A DNA stretch of 64,000 nucleotides. It comes from Lysinibacillus piscis. GTDB taxonomy: Bacteria; Bacillota; Bacilli; Bacillales_A; Planococcaceae. The position numbers and the translations under genes were made by a program. The notes under the pieces were generated by a model. It saw only the letters and a list, made by a program, of their open reading frames with translations. It had not been told where the DNA came from and searched no databases. Shown here one piece after another: positions 47,812 through 56,057 of this stretch. The stretch lies in assembly GCF_026012395.1 (NCBI RefSeq), contig NZ_BRZA01000001.1, positions 372,001-436,000 on the forward strand, read 5' to 3'. Every line of letters begins with the position of its first letter. The first letter of the stretch is position 1.

Positions 47812-48886
47812 TTATGACCACTCCTTTTGCTTTGATTTGCTGATTCGCGCTACGTTGCTCTCCTAATGAATCCATGAATGTAATAGGCTCATCTACTATT
47901 TTAAATAATGTTAAATTGGCCATATCACCAACTTGTATTCGACCAAGCGCAGGCTTCTCTAACCAATTGGCTGCATTAACTGTCACAGCGTTGATTACTT
48001 CCTCAAGTGAATAACCTAAATAAAGAAATTTTGATAACACATGTGACAGGCTGTAAACAGGACCATGCAAGCGATTTTTACGATATATATCTGTGCTAAT
48101 TGTATTGAACTCAATATGATGTTGCTTGGCTGCTTCTGCAATAGCAAAGGAAAAGCTCGCATTACCATGTCCCACATCTAAATGAACACCTCTAGCAATT
48201 GCCTCTCTCAGCACTGACAGAGGATTCCCCTCCACATCGAAAAGATTGTTTGCTTTGCCATTTAAATAATGTGTGACAATATCCTTTTGCTCTAATAATG
48301 GCATAATTTCTTCGATGCTTGGTGGTCCAGAGCCGATATGCACCATCAACGGCAATGATGTTTCAGCAGAAAACGCACGTGCTTTACGCAACGGTTCAAT
48401 GCCATTATCCTCCACTACACTTCGGCTAATTCTTGCCTTTAGCCCAACGATTTTATTTTTATACTGTTGAACGGCTTGTAGCATTTTTGCTTTATCTAAC
48501 CATTCTAAATTTGATAATTCATCCACTCTTTTTAAGCCAATTCGTGAAATATTCAAAAATGCTAAGACATTCGTTTTGGCTTGTTCTGCCTTTGTAAATA
48601 ACATTGCAATTTGGTCAGCCCCACAGCTTCCTGCATCGACAATTGTTGTCACACCCTGCTTGACACCAATTTCATCTATTTCATCACCATATGGCTCAAA
48701 TTCTGCAAAAGCATGGACATGCATATCAATCCAGCCACTCGATACATACATATCTGAACCATCTATTATATGCTGATGATGCCCTGTTCCTCCTTCTAAA
48801 ATTTGAGTAATCCGACCATCTTCTACAACAATATCAATTTCGTTATCATTTATTTGCTTTACACGACACAGTATAAAATCCTTCAT
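47789..48886 (-). CDS. Amidohydrolase/deacetylase family metallohydrolase
   Basis: The 365-residue TIM-barrel amidohydrolase has binuclear metal ligands: WIDMHVHAF, a candidate carbamylated Lys in GLKARISRS, LMVHIGSGPP, LDVGHGNASF and the catalytic Asp in ISTDIYR. It belongs to the EF_0837-like group next to D-aminoacylases and dihydroorotases. In this operon it most likely deacetylates or opens an N-acylated sugar acid before the DgaE step. It is the first gene after an operator-promoter and starts with AAAGGTG upstream of ATG. Confidence 0.85.
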   Translation of the reverse strand: MKDFILCRVKQINDNEIDIVVEDGRITQILEGGTGHHQHIIDGSDMYVSSGWIDMHVHAFAEFEPYGDEIDEIGVKQGVTTIVDAGSCGADQIAMLFTKAEQAKTNVLAFLNISRIGLKRVDELSNLEWLDKAKMLQAVQQYKNKIVGLKARISRSVVEDNGIEPLRKARAFSAETSLPLMVHIGSGPPSIEEIMPLLEQKDIVTHYLNGKANNLFDVEGNPLSVLREAIARGVHLDVGHGNASFSFAIAEAAKQHHIEFNTISTDIYRKNRLHGPVYSLSHVLSKFLYLGYSLEEVINAVTVNAANWLEKPALGRIQVGDMANLTLFKIVDEPITFMDSLGEQRSANQQIKAKGVVINGEYMEC

Positions 48887-48941
48887 CTACTTCACCTTTT
48901 CCGTGCTCTATTTTGGCATAGTGTAATGCTTTTGTAGAATA

Positions 48942-48957
48942 TAACATTATAATGTTA
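48942..48957. promoter_or_regulatory. GntR-type operator 1
   Basis: TAACATTATAATGTTA is a perfect 16-bp palindrome starting at the last base of the -10 of the deacetylase operon, so it covers the transcription start. This position predicts repression. Confidence 0.8.
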
Positions 48958-48985
48958 TTATAGCACATGTTAAAACGATTATTAA
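48957..48985 (-). promoter_or_regulatory. Promoter of the deacetylase-dgaE-dgaF-kdgK-cutC operon
   Basis: The minus strand has TTAATA, a 17-bp spacer, and an extended -10 TGCTATAAT with a perfect TATAAT at 48957-48962. It is flanked by the two operators. Confidence 0.7.
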
Positions 48986-48988
48986 GCA

Positions 48989-49004
48989 TAACGTTATAAT
49001 GTTT
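48989..49004. promoter_or_regulatory. GntR-type operator 2
   Basis: TAACGTTATAATGTTT is a near-palindrome differing from operator 1 at two bases, just upstream of the -35. Its centre is 47 bp from operator 1. Confidence 0.75.
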
Positions 49005-49025
49005 GATAATTATAGATGATACAAT

Positions 49026-49062
49026 AAAAAGCTAAGCACCAAACAAGGGAACTTAGCTTTTT
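49026..49062. terminator. Terminator of the EIIC-mupG-gntR operon
   Basis: An 11-bp perfect stem, AAAAAGCTAAG with CTTAGCTTTTT, lies 7 bp past the gntR stop, giving a T-run in both directions. Confidence 0.85.
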
Positions 49063-49068
49063 ATGATG

Positions 49069-49782
49069 TTAAACATTCAAATTCACCACATATTTATGAA
49101 TCTTCGTATTGTAATAACCAATGGAATATTCAATTAACTGTTCGTTCATATCATATGAAAATCTCGTTCTGTGGAATAATGGCTCCAAATCTGTTTTCAA
49201 TAAATTCGCTATTTTCTCACTTGGAACCTCTACGCCAAATTCATCTTGAAAACGATTAAAGGTAACCCCTTTTTCATATAAAATTTCATATAAGGAATCC
49301 TTGAAAATTTCTGGGTTTGTAGGTAATGCAAATTGCTCTGGAATATAGTGTGTAAAATGAATATACGGTTGGTCATTTAGCGTATAAAGTCGTTCTATAC
49401 AATAGCAACTTCCCTCAAAATACTTAGACAATATAGGTTCATCCGATATCTCTACTTTTGCTATCGTGACATGACCTTTTTTCAGCTTATAGCCTGTTGA
49501 CAATAAATATTCTGAAAAGCCCTGACCCTTTGATAATTTGGACACTGCACGATTATCTAGTATTGTTGTACCGATGCCACTATGCTTTTCTACATAGCCT
49601 TCTATCGCTAGCTGCTCTACTGCCTTTCGTATCGTAATCTTGCTGACGCCAAATTCTTTTTCTAACACAGGCTCAGGCGGTAATAATGAGCCTATTGGAT
49701 AGTCCCCTTTTATAATCCGCTCTTTTAATTCATTTTTCACTTGAATATAAAATGGTTCCTTATTCCGTAGCAATTTCATCAA
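49069..49782 (-). CDS. GntR/HutC-family (UTRA) repressor
   Basis: The 237-residue protein has a GntR winged helix (YPIGSLLPPEPVLEKEFGV and ITIRKAVEQLAIEGYVEK) and a C-terminal UTRA ligand-binding domain from about residue 85. HutC-type members bind phosphorylated amino sugars or related ligands. It is the last gene of the EIIC operon, and the four identical-type palindromes at the two operon promoters are the natural operators. It probably controls both operons and its own synthesis. The effector is unknown. Confidence 0.9.
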   Translation of the reverse strand: MMKLLRNKEPFYIQVKNELKERIIKGDYPIGSLLPPEPVLEKEFGVSKITIRKAVEQLAIEGYVEKHSGIGTTILDNRAVSKLSKGQGFSEYLLSTGYKLKKGHVTIAKVEISDEPILSKYFEGSCYCIERLYTLNDQPYIHFTHYIPEQFALPTNPEIFKDSLYEILYEKGVTFNRFQDEFGVEVPSEKIANLLKTDLEPLFHRTRFSYDMNEQLIEYSIGYYNTKIHKYVVNLNV

Positions 49783-49866
49783 AATCTACCTTTCCAGCAA
49801 TTCTACATTTTATTCATTCCACACATCCATACCCTTATTATAACAATCTTTTTAGATAGTGTATAA

Positions 49867-50955
49867 TCAATCTTTCAAGACAAATGTAAAGGAACTCCAT
49901 GGCTTGATGTATTCCGTTAAGAAATGCTCCTCTGCTACTACTTGTGCCACTTTATTTTTTCTTGCATCCTCTGGCATATCCTTTAATACAACTTGTAGCT
50001 CACCTTTGTATTTGCCAAATTGGTTATTGCCAATAAAAACATCCCCTACATTTTGAGGAACAGCCAATCTTTCTTCAAATACTTGATTGGCGTATTTTTT
50101 TCTCACATCAACAGAGCGAATCATATATTCTGTAATATCTCCACGGCGTAAATGGGTTTCCTCTAAAACAACCTGTTTCTCTAACACACTACTATCCGCC
50201 TGCAATTCCACTTCCAATTCCACAATGTGACGATTCAAACTCCCAAGTTTACGCAATTCTTCTTCACTAGCATAAGCATTGCCAATAATGACATCATCAA
50301 TGACACCTGTTGCCCATAAATGCTTTGCTTGAACATGGATTGGTAAATTTCGATGCTGCTCTAATGTACATAAACCGTCATTAATATCCCATGGCCCAAG
50401 TGTAGCTGCTTTTGATGTAATGAAAGCGGCTGTTTTAAGACCATATTTTTTAAAACGTTTTGAGCAATTAATGAAAAAATCATATGGTAAACCTGTGTAT
50501 TTTTGTGGATAAAAATTATGACAGCCAATTAAATAATCTGTATTGCCTTGATGCGTTAAAATATTTGGCAAATAATCTACGTCATTACTCATATTGAGCT
50601 CAATTTTTAAGCCATAAGGGTTATTGGTCATTTTTGCTTCCTTTAAGCCATCAAAGCCTAAATCCAATCGAATCCCATCAGCACCTAGCTCATGGAAAAA
50701 GCTCAAATCATCATAGCTAATCGCTAATTTCTCAAATATCGCTGGAGAAACATCAAGAACAACCTCCATGTTTTGCGCTTTAGCAAACGTAATCACATCA
50801 CTAAATTCTTGCATCAATTCCTCTTTCGGCTTTGACGCAGATAATAAACACATAAACACACGCTCAAAGCCATATTTACTTGCTAATGCCAAATACTGCT
50901 TATCTTCCGCCATTGTTGACTTTTCAGGATAAATCGATACACCTAATCGCTTCAT
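49867..50955 (-). CDS. mupG: MupG/DUF871-family TIM-barrel protein
   Basis: The 362-residue protein belongs to the DUF871 family whose S. aureus member MupG is a 6-phospho-N-acetylmuramidase. It shows LGVSIYPEKS, VVLDVSPAIFEKL, GADGIRLDLGF, LIGCHNFYPQKYTGL and a smaller C-terminal cyclophilin-like domain (LRRGDITEYMIRS). In MupG it splits MurNAc-6-phosphate-GlcNAc after PTS uptake. That substrate is possible here because EIIC is in the same operon, but murQ is not present in the window, so specificity is open. Confidence 0.8.
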   Translation of the reverse strand: MKRLGVSIYPEKSTMAEDKQYLALASKYGFERVFMCLLSASKPKEELMQEFSDVITFAKAQNMEVVLDVSPAIFEKLAISYDDLSFFHELGADGIRLDLGFDGLKEAKMTNNPYGLKIELNMSNDVDYLPNILTHQGNTDYLIGCHNFYPQKYTGLPYDFFINCSKRFKKYGLKTAAFITSKAATLGPWDINDGLCTLEQHRNLPIHVQAKHLWATGVIDDVIIGNAYASEEELRKLGSLNRHIVELEVELQADSSVLEKQVVLEETHLRRGDITEYMIRSVDVRKKYANQVFEERLAVPQNVGDVFIGNNQFGKYKGELQVVLKDMPEDARKNKVAQVVAEEHFLTEYIKPWSSFTFVLKD

Positions 50956-50956
50956 T

Positions 50957-51244
50957 TTACAGCACCTCTCGCTTCGCCAATTTCTCTGCTAGCTCTTTTT
51001 GTATATTCAGTAAATATCTTTGGAAGTTTACCGTTACTAATACGGCACAGACAATCGTTGGAAGGATGACAATCAGATAGAAGCGTCCTCCCGTTAGTAC
51101 AAATACATACATCGATAAGGCAATCATCAAAATGGCTACAACAAGTGATTTCCATACCTTTAATTTCGCCGCTATATTTGTTTTTAAAAAGAACATATAG
51201 GAAGCCATTAATGCCACCCCTGATAAAATCATCTCCAACATCAT
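50957..51244 (-). CDS. Small three-helix membrane protein
   Basis: I do not recognise a named family. The 95-residue protein has about three membrane segments (ILSGVALMASYMFFL, SLVVAILMIALSMYVFVL and FYLIVILPTIVCAVLVTV) and a basic amphipathic C-terminal helix (LLNIQKELAEKLAKRE). It begins 13 bp after the EIIC gene and its stop almost touches the mupG start, so it is tightly embedded in the operon. It could be an accessory subunit of the permease. Confidence 0.65.
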   Translation of the reverse strand: MMLEMILSGVALMASYMFFLKTNIAAKLKVWKSLVVAILMIALSMYVFVLTGGRFYLIVILPTIVCAVLVTVNFQRYLLNIQKELAEKLAKREVL

Positions 51245-51257
51245 ATCACCCTTCTCT

Positions 51258-52547
51258 TTATACTTCTGCGTTCTCTTGTGCTAGTTGTTGCTTTTCAAAC
51301 ATTTTAAAGAATGGGAAGTAAATCGCTAATGACACAAAGAAATTCAAAATAACTAAAACGCCCGCCATAATTGTCCAATCCGTACTAATAATCGCTGCAA
51401 TTGGTGCAGGTACAGTGAATGGTAACTTCGCCATAATCATTGGAATCCAGCCAAATTGGAAGAATGTATAAGCAATAACACAGTTCACCATTGGCGCTAA
51501 CATAAATGGAATAATTAAAATTGGATTCATCACAATTGGTGCACCAAAAATAATAGGCTCATTAATATTAAATAACCCTGGTAAAAATGATAATCTACCT
51601 AAATCCTTTAAGAATACAGATTTCGAGAACATAAATAAGACAACTAATGCTAATGTTGAGCCTGCTCCCCCAATCCATACAAACCATTGGATAAATTGCT
51701 CTGTAAATAATGTTGGTAAATTATAAGCATCACCTGTTTGAGCAAATACCTCCATGTTTTCAAGAATACTTGCATCCCACATTGGTCGAATAATCGGTCC
51801 CATAATTGCTGGACCATGAATCCCTAATGACCAGAACAGCACAATTAAGAAAATCGTCACTAACCCACCTAATAAGCTGTTCCCTACTAATAAATCTTTT
51901 AATGGTGAAATTAATAATGTAATTGTTGAGTTAATATCAAATTGCAAAATATGACGAATCACCCAGAAAATAATGATAACGAAAAATGTTGGTATTAAAG
52001 CCGTAAATGAATTGGCTACCATTGGTGGTACACTATCTGGTAATTTAATACGAATGTCTCGTTTAATAAAGAAACGGAAAATCTCTACTGTGATAAGTGA
52101 TGTCACAATCGCGCCGAATAATGATTGGGCACTTAAACTACTAATGCTCAGCCAGCGTCCCGCTCCAATTACGCCCTCAACAGGTGCTGTTACTTGTACA
52201 GGCACAATGGATGTAATAAGGAATGCTAATACAGAAAGTAATCCTGCACTTAGCTGATCTAATTTATAATGCCCTGCTAGTGCATAGGCGACACCAAATG
52301 AAGCATATAAAGCCATTGCCCCTACTGTGAAGCGAAATGGAATATCTAACACTGGTCTAAAATCTGCAATAAATTCATCATAACCATTGATTGGGAAGTT
52401 TAATAAAATAACAAAAAACGAACCGATAATTGTTAATGGTAATGTCGCTAAAATACCGTTACGGATTGATAGCAGGTGACGTTGTGAGCCAATTTTATGT
52501 GCAGTTGGCATAACATTCGTTTCTAAAAAGCCCATCAATTTATTCAT
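51258..52547 (-). CDS. PTS EIIC component, lactose/cellobiose family
   Basis: The 429-residue protein has about ten membrane helices and the EIIC features of the cellobiose/lactose/chitobiose family: HLLSIRNGILATLPLTIIGS, LGIHGPAIMGPI, and GLFNINEPIIFGAPIVMNP, the conserved EP substrate motif. It imports and phosphorylates a beta-disaccharide or amino-sugar derivative. EIIA and EIIB genes are not in the window, so general partners must be encoded elsewhere. It leads the EIIC-small protein-mupG-gntR operon and is controlled by two operators. Confidence 0.88.
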   Translation of the reverse strand: MNKLMGFLETNVMPTAHKIGSQRHLLSIRNGILATLPLTIIGSFFVILLNFPINGYDEFIADFRPVLDIPFRFTVGAMALYASFGVAYALAGHYKLDQLSAGLLSVLAFLITSIVPVQVTAPVEGVIGAGRWLSISSLSAQSLFGAIVTSLITVEIFRFFIKRDIRIKLPDSVPPMVANSFTALIPTFFVIIIFWVIRHILQFDINSTITLLISPLKDLLVGNSLLGGLVTIFLIVLFWSLGIHGPAIMGPIIRPMWDASILENMEVFAQTGDAYNLPTLFTEQFIQWFVWIGGAGSTLALVVLFMFSKSVFLKDLGRLSFLPGLFNINEPIIFGAPIVMNPILIIPFMLAPMVNCVIAYTFFQFGWIPMIMAKLPFTVPAPIAAIISTDWTIMAGVLVILNFFVSLAIYFPFFKMFEKQQLAQENAEV

Positions 52548-52587
52548 ATAAAAACAACTCTCTTTCTCTATTAAATTTCATACATAA

Positions 52588-52603
52588 TAACATTATAATG
52601 TTT
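52588..52603. promoter_or_regulatory. GntR-type operator 3 overlapping a -10 of the EIIC operon
   Basis: TAACATTATAATGTTT differs from operator 1 at one end base. It overlaps a TATAAT (52592-52597, minus) that has TTGAAT 18 bp upstream (52616-52621), so repression of a proximal promoter is likely. Confidence 0.78.
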
Positions 52604-52625
52604 AAAAACAAAAAAATTCAAAAAA

Positions 52626-52724
52626 TTAAGATAATAATACAGATACTTGTGTATGATATCCTAACACCTTATATCCACCCCTTTTTTCATTTTCTAACAT
52701 CTCCATCATTGAAATCCCTTTCAT
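52626..52724 (-). CDS. Possible 32-codon leader ORF before the EIIC gene
   Basis: An ORF with ATG at 52724 (or a better-placed ATG at 52709 with AAAGGG 6 nt upstream) runs to TAA at 52626. It encodes a short polar peptide ending VSVLLS. It lies downstream of a good SigA promoter and upstream of operator 3. It could be a leader peptide or a chance ORF. Confidence 0.25.
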   Translation of the reverse strand: MKGISMMEMLENEKRGGYKVLGYHTQVSVLLS

Positions 52725-52730
52725 AGAAAC

Positions 52731-52759
52731 ATTCTATTATAGTTTAGCTACTAAGTCAA
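52731..52759 (-). promoter_or_regulatory. Distal SigA promoter of the EIIC operon
   Basis: TTGACT at 52754-52759, a 17-bp spacer and TAGAAT at 52731-52736 on the minus strand make a good promoter. Operator 4 lies 2 bp upstream of its -35. Confidence 0.6.
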
Positions 52760-52761
52760 CA

Positions 52762-52777
52762 TAACATTATAATGTTT
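52762..52777. promoter_or_regulatory. GntR-type operator 4
   Basis: TAACATTATAATGTTT is identical to operator 3 on the plus strand. It abuts the -35 of the distal promoter. Confidence 0.78.
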
Positions 52778-52786
52778 AAAATAATC

Positions 52787-52822
52787 ATAAAAAAGGAGGC
52801 GCCAAATTATGCGCCTTCCTTT
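52787..52822 (-). terminator. Terminator of korA-korB
   Basis: AAAGGAAGGCGC and GCGCCTCCTTT form a stem with a T-run on the minus strand, 12 bp past the korB stop. It insulates the EIIC operon promoter. Confidence 0.85.
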
Positions 52823-52834
52823 ACAAAACCTTAT

Positions 52835-53701
52835 TTACATAAATTCATCCACTAATGCGGTGAATTCTTGCTCACTCATTTTAATATCTATATCCATTAA
52901 TGGTAGCTCAGAATAACCTACCACTTTTTCCTGATAAGAAGTCGTTGCTGTATCTTGATAAATAATGCCTGTCACAAGACTATCGTGCTGCATAATCGTT
53001 TGCATCGCTAGGTTGCGATCTGTATGATCATAGCCTTCGATATCTGCAAGCTTTGTTAAATGTTCTTTAAACCAATCATATGTGTTCACTTTGTTATATG
53101 TCACACATGGTGAAAAGACGTTGATGAATGAAAAGCCTTTATGATTTAAACCCGCTTCAATTAAAGCTGTTAATTCTTTAATGTCTGTAGAAAAGCCTTG
53201 TGCTACAAATGTTGCCCCACTTGTTAAAGCCACCTCTAATGGCTTCAATGATGGCTCAATTGCCCCACCTGGCGTGGACTTTGTAATAAAGCCAGCCGCA
53301 GAACGTGGTGAAGTTTGTCCTTTTGTTAAACCATAAATTTGGTTATCCATAACAACATACGTAATGTCAATATTACGACGGATTGCATGAATCGTATGCC
53401 CCATACCAATCGCAAAGCCGTCACCATCTCCACCAGAGGCGATCACATGTAAATCACGATTTGCCATTTTTAATCCTTGGGCAATCGGTAATGCACGACC
53501 ATGAATACCATGGAAGCCGTATGAATTAATATAGCCCGAAATACGACCAGAACAGCCGATACCTGAAATGACAGCTAAATTATTTGGTTCAATGCCGACA
53601 TTCGCTGCTGCACGTTGAATGGCAGCCTGTACAGAAAAGTCGCCACAGCCTGGACACCAGTTAGGTTTCACTGTATTACGAAAATCTTTAAATGTTGCCA
53701 T
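52835..53701 (-). CDS. korB: 2-oxoacid:ferredoxin oxidoreductase beta subunit
   Basis: The 288-residue protein is the TPP-binding subunit. It has cluster cysteines in NWCPGCGDFS and GIGCSGRISGY, and the TPP/Mg motif GGDGDGFAIGMGH followed by VVMDNQIYGLTKGQTSP. With the alpha subunit it oxidatively decarboxylates a 2-oxoacid, probably 2-oxoglutarate or pyruvate, passing electrons to ferredoxin. Its ATG overlaps the alpha stop (TAATG). In other Bacilli the pair lies near spoVS-ymdB, as here. Confidence 0.93.
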   Translation of the reverse strand: MATFKDFRNTVKPNWCPGCGDFSVQAAIQRAAANVGIEPNNLAVISGIGCSGRISGYINSYGFHGIHGRALPIAQGLKMANRDLHVIASGGDGDGFAIGMGHTIHAIRRNIDITYVVMDNQIYGLTKGQTSPRSAAGFITKSTPGGAIEPSLKPLEVALTSGATFVAQGFSTDIKELTALIEAGLNHKGFSFINVFSPCVTYNKVNTYDWFKEHLTKLADIEGYDHTDRNLAMQTIMQHDSLVTGIIYQDTATTSYQEKVVGYSELPLMDIDIKMSEQEFTALVDEFM

Positions 53702-55440
53702 TAGTGAGCCAGCTCCTTCACTTTAATTTCTAATTCCCCTGGTAAGAATGGTGTACCATTGTATTTTGTAATCATCTTTATTTTATCGTGACCGCCAATA
53801 TTCATTTTCATAATATTAGCTAATTGACCTGTATAGTTGTTTTCCACTACAATCACTTTCTTCGCCTTCGCTACAAGTGGCGCCATTTCTGCTGATGGGA
53901 ATGGATGGATTAAACGAATATGAGCATGGTTCACCTTCATACCCTGTGCATTCAAACGCTCCTGCACCTCTTCAATTGCTCCACGTGTTGAGTTAAACCC
54001 CACTAATAAAATATCTGCTTCCTCATGTGGTGCATTTGTATAAACAGGTTGGTCGAATCGCAATGCCTCTAGCTTACGGAAACGTTTATCCATTTGTGTT
54101 TGACGATTGCCTGTTGCCTCAGATGGCTTACCTGTTTCATCATGCTCTACCCCTGTTACATGGTGAATACCATTTAATGTACCAGGTAACACACGTGGTG
54201 AGATGCCATCCGCTGTATTTTCATAACGTTTGAAATACGCTTTATCTGCCGATTCTGCTAATTCCTCCGTAACTATTTTGCCACGACGAATTTCGATTTT
54301 ACTGTAATCGAATGGCTCAGCTGTCTGCTTACCAAGTGATAGCTGTAAATCTGTCATTAAAATAACAGGTAATTGTAATTCCTCTGCAATGTTGAAGGCT
54401 TGAATCGTATCGAAAAAGGCTTCTTCTAATGTTGATGGTGCAATCACAACCTTTGGAATTTCACCATGTGTACCATAAAGCATGGCCATTAAATCTGATT
54501 GCTCCTGCTTTGTTGGTAAGCCTGTTGATGGCCCACCACGCTGTGTATCCACTACAACAAGTGGTTGCTCTGTCATCCCTGAAAGACCAATTGCTTCCAT
54601 CATTAATGATAAGCCAGGGCCTGCTGATGCTGTGAACGCACGAACACCACCATAGTTTGAACCAATGGCCATCGTTGCCGCCGCAATTTCATCCTCTGTT
54701 TGAATCACAGCCCCACCAAACTTCGGTAATTTACGAATTAAGTACTCCATAATTTCAGAGGCTGGTGTAATTGGATAAGCTGCCATAAAGCGTGTACCAG
54801 CCGCTAATGCGCCAAGTGCAATCGCATCATTACCAATCATAAACATACGACGCTTGCCATCTGCTGGTGCTAATGCCCATTCACCAACACGCTCGCCTAG
54901 TAGCTCGCTCATCATTTCACGGCCACGTGCAATAGCTTCCATATTTTTTTGGACAACTTCTTCGCCCTTTTTACCAAAAATATCATTCACGACATTTTGG
55001 AATACTTCATCGTCTAAATTCAGAAGCGCAGCCGTTGCACCAATTGCTACCATGTTTTTCATCAGGGTTGTACCAAGCTCTGCCGCAATTTCGGTAAACG
55101 GTACAACAAATAATGGTGCCTTTGAGTCTTCAGGCTTCACCGGCTCAAATTTAGCATCCGCTAAAATAACGCCCTTTTCTGTTAATTCTTGATAGTTGAC
55201 GTCAATCGTTTCTTGATCAAACGCCACTAAAATATCTAAATCATCCGCAATTGAGCGTACCTCTGTTGGACGAACTGTAATTTTATTATTCGTATGGCCA
55301 CCTTTAATACGTGAAGAGAAGTGGCGATAGCCGTATAGGAAATAGCCTAAACGGTTCATAGCCATTGAGAACATTTCCCCTGTACTTTCAATCCCTTCAC
55401 CTTGTTGCCCACCGACCTTCCATGAAAGCTGATGTAACAT
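53701..55440 (-). CDS. korA: 2-oxoacid:acceptor oxidoreductase alpha subunit
   Basis: The 579-residue protein fuses a gamma-like domain (WKVGGQQGEGIESTGEMF) to a pyrimidine-binding alpha domain (GNDAIALGALAAGTRFMAAYPITPASEIMEYL, FTASAGPGLSLMMEA). The AYPITPASE stretch is diagnostic of KorA. It partners KorB and is followed by it with overlapping codons. The ATG at 55440 has AAGGAG upstream. Confidence 0.93.
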   Translation of the reverse strand: MLHQLSWKVGGQQGEGIESTGEMFSMAMNRLGYFLYGYRHFSSRIKGGHTNNKITVRPTEVRSIADDLDILVAFDQETIDVNYQELTEKGVILADAKFEPVKPEDSKAPLFVVPFTEIAAELGTTLMKNMVAIGATAALLNLDDEVFQNVVNDIFGKKGEEVVQKNMEAIARGREMMSELLGERVGEWALAPADGKRRMFMIGNDAIALGALAAGTRFMAAYPITPASEIMEYLIRKLPKFGGAVIQTEDEIAAATMAIGSNYGGVRAFTASAGPGLSLMMEAIGLSGMTEQPLVVVDTQRGGPSTGLPTKQEQSDLMAMLYGTHGEIPKVVIAPSTLEEAFFDTIQAFNIAEELQLPVILMTDLQLSLGKQTAEPFDYSKIEIRRGKIVTEELAESADKAYFKRYENTADGISPRVLPGTLNGIHHVTGVEHDETGKPSEATGNRQTQMDKRFRKLEALRFDQPVYTNAPHEEADILLVGFNSTRGAIEEVQERLNAQGMKVNHAHIRLIHPFPSAEMAPLVAKAKKVIVVENNYTGQLANIMKMNIGGHDKIKMITKYNGTPFLPGELEIKVKELAH

Positions 55441-55627
55441 AATTCACATCTCCTTAATTCTAAATATATGCTATTATTTTTCCTCCATAAGTTTAACACG
55501 AAGAACCTTCATACACTATCGTTATTGTATGAATAACAAGAAAATCAGACCTTTGACCGAAAATCATGTTCATTATGTAGACAAACTCTATTTAAGTTTC
55601 ATCTATATCCATTATCTACAATTGCTC

Positions 55628-55667
55628 AAAAAAATGCCTTGCCATCTATGTGATAGGCAAGGCATTT
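55628..55667 (-). terminator. Terminator of spoVS
   Basis: A 12-bp stem of AAATGCCTTGCC with GGCAAGGCATTT is followed by a T-run on the minus strand, 12 bp past the stop. Confidence 0.88.
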
Positions 55668-55678
55668 GCTTCATTGTT

Positions 55679-55945
55679 CTATCGAATACGCTTTTCTACC
55701 AGCAGCTTTAAGGCTGTACGTTCCTCACCAGCAATTAAAATATCCGCAAACGCCGGTGCACAAATTAAATCTGTGCCACTTGGCGCTACAAATCCGCGTG
55801 CAATCGCCACTGCTTTCACGGCTTGGTTCAGTGCACCCGCCCCAACTGCTTGCATTTCTGCCTGCCCTTTTTCTCGAATTACCGCTACTAGTGCACCTGC
55901 AACTGAATTTGGATTAGAGCGTGATGATACTTTTAATGAATCCAC
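55679..55945 (-). CDS. spoVS: Stage V sporulation protein S
   Basis: The 88-residue protein is nearly identical in pattern to SpoVS, an Alba-like SigH-dependent protein needed for spore-coat completion and normal septation control: LKVSSRSNPNSVAGALVAVIREKG, GAGALNQAVKAVAIARGFVAPSG and GEERTALKLLVEKRIR. I chose the GTG at 55945, which has GGGGAGG upstream and gives the family length. It is in the same order as in B. subtilis, downstream of ymdB. I found no convincing SigH promoter. Confidence 0.93.
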   Translation of the reverse strand: MDSLKVSSRSNPNSVAGALVAVIREKGQAEMQAVGAGALNQAVKAVAIARGFVAPSGTDLICAPAFADILIAGEERTALKLLVEKRIR

Positions 55946-56057
55946 AATTATTCCTCCCCGTTTCGCGAATAATGTTACGCTCAATAACTCACTTTTTAGT
56001 CGTCAAGTTATTGTCCGTAGGTCATTTTATGCTCGCTACCGAGAAAATAGACTAAGT

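Noticed and set aside
48963..48990. CcpA cre site in the deacetylase promoter
   Set aside because: The stretch around AATCGTTTTAACA mismatches the cre consensus at several defined bases.
50952..51155. Alternative cysteine-rich frame of 67 codons
   Set aside because: It overlaps the 95-residue membrane protein frame, which has better hydrophobic pattern, spacing and start.
55946..56057. SigH promoter of spoVS
   Set aside because: I found no AGGA/GAAT pair at proper spacing; an AATAACT inverted repeat is present but its role is unclear.
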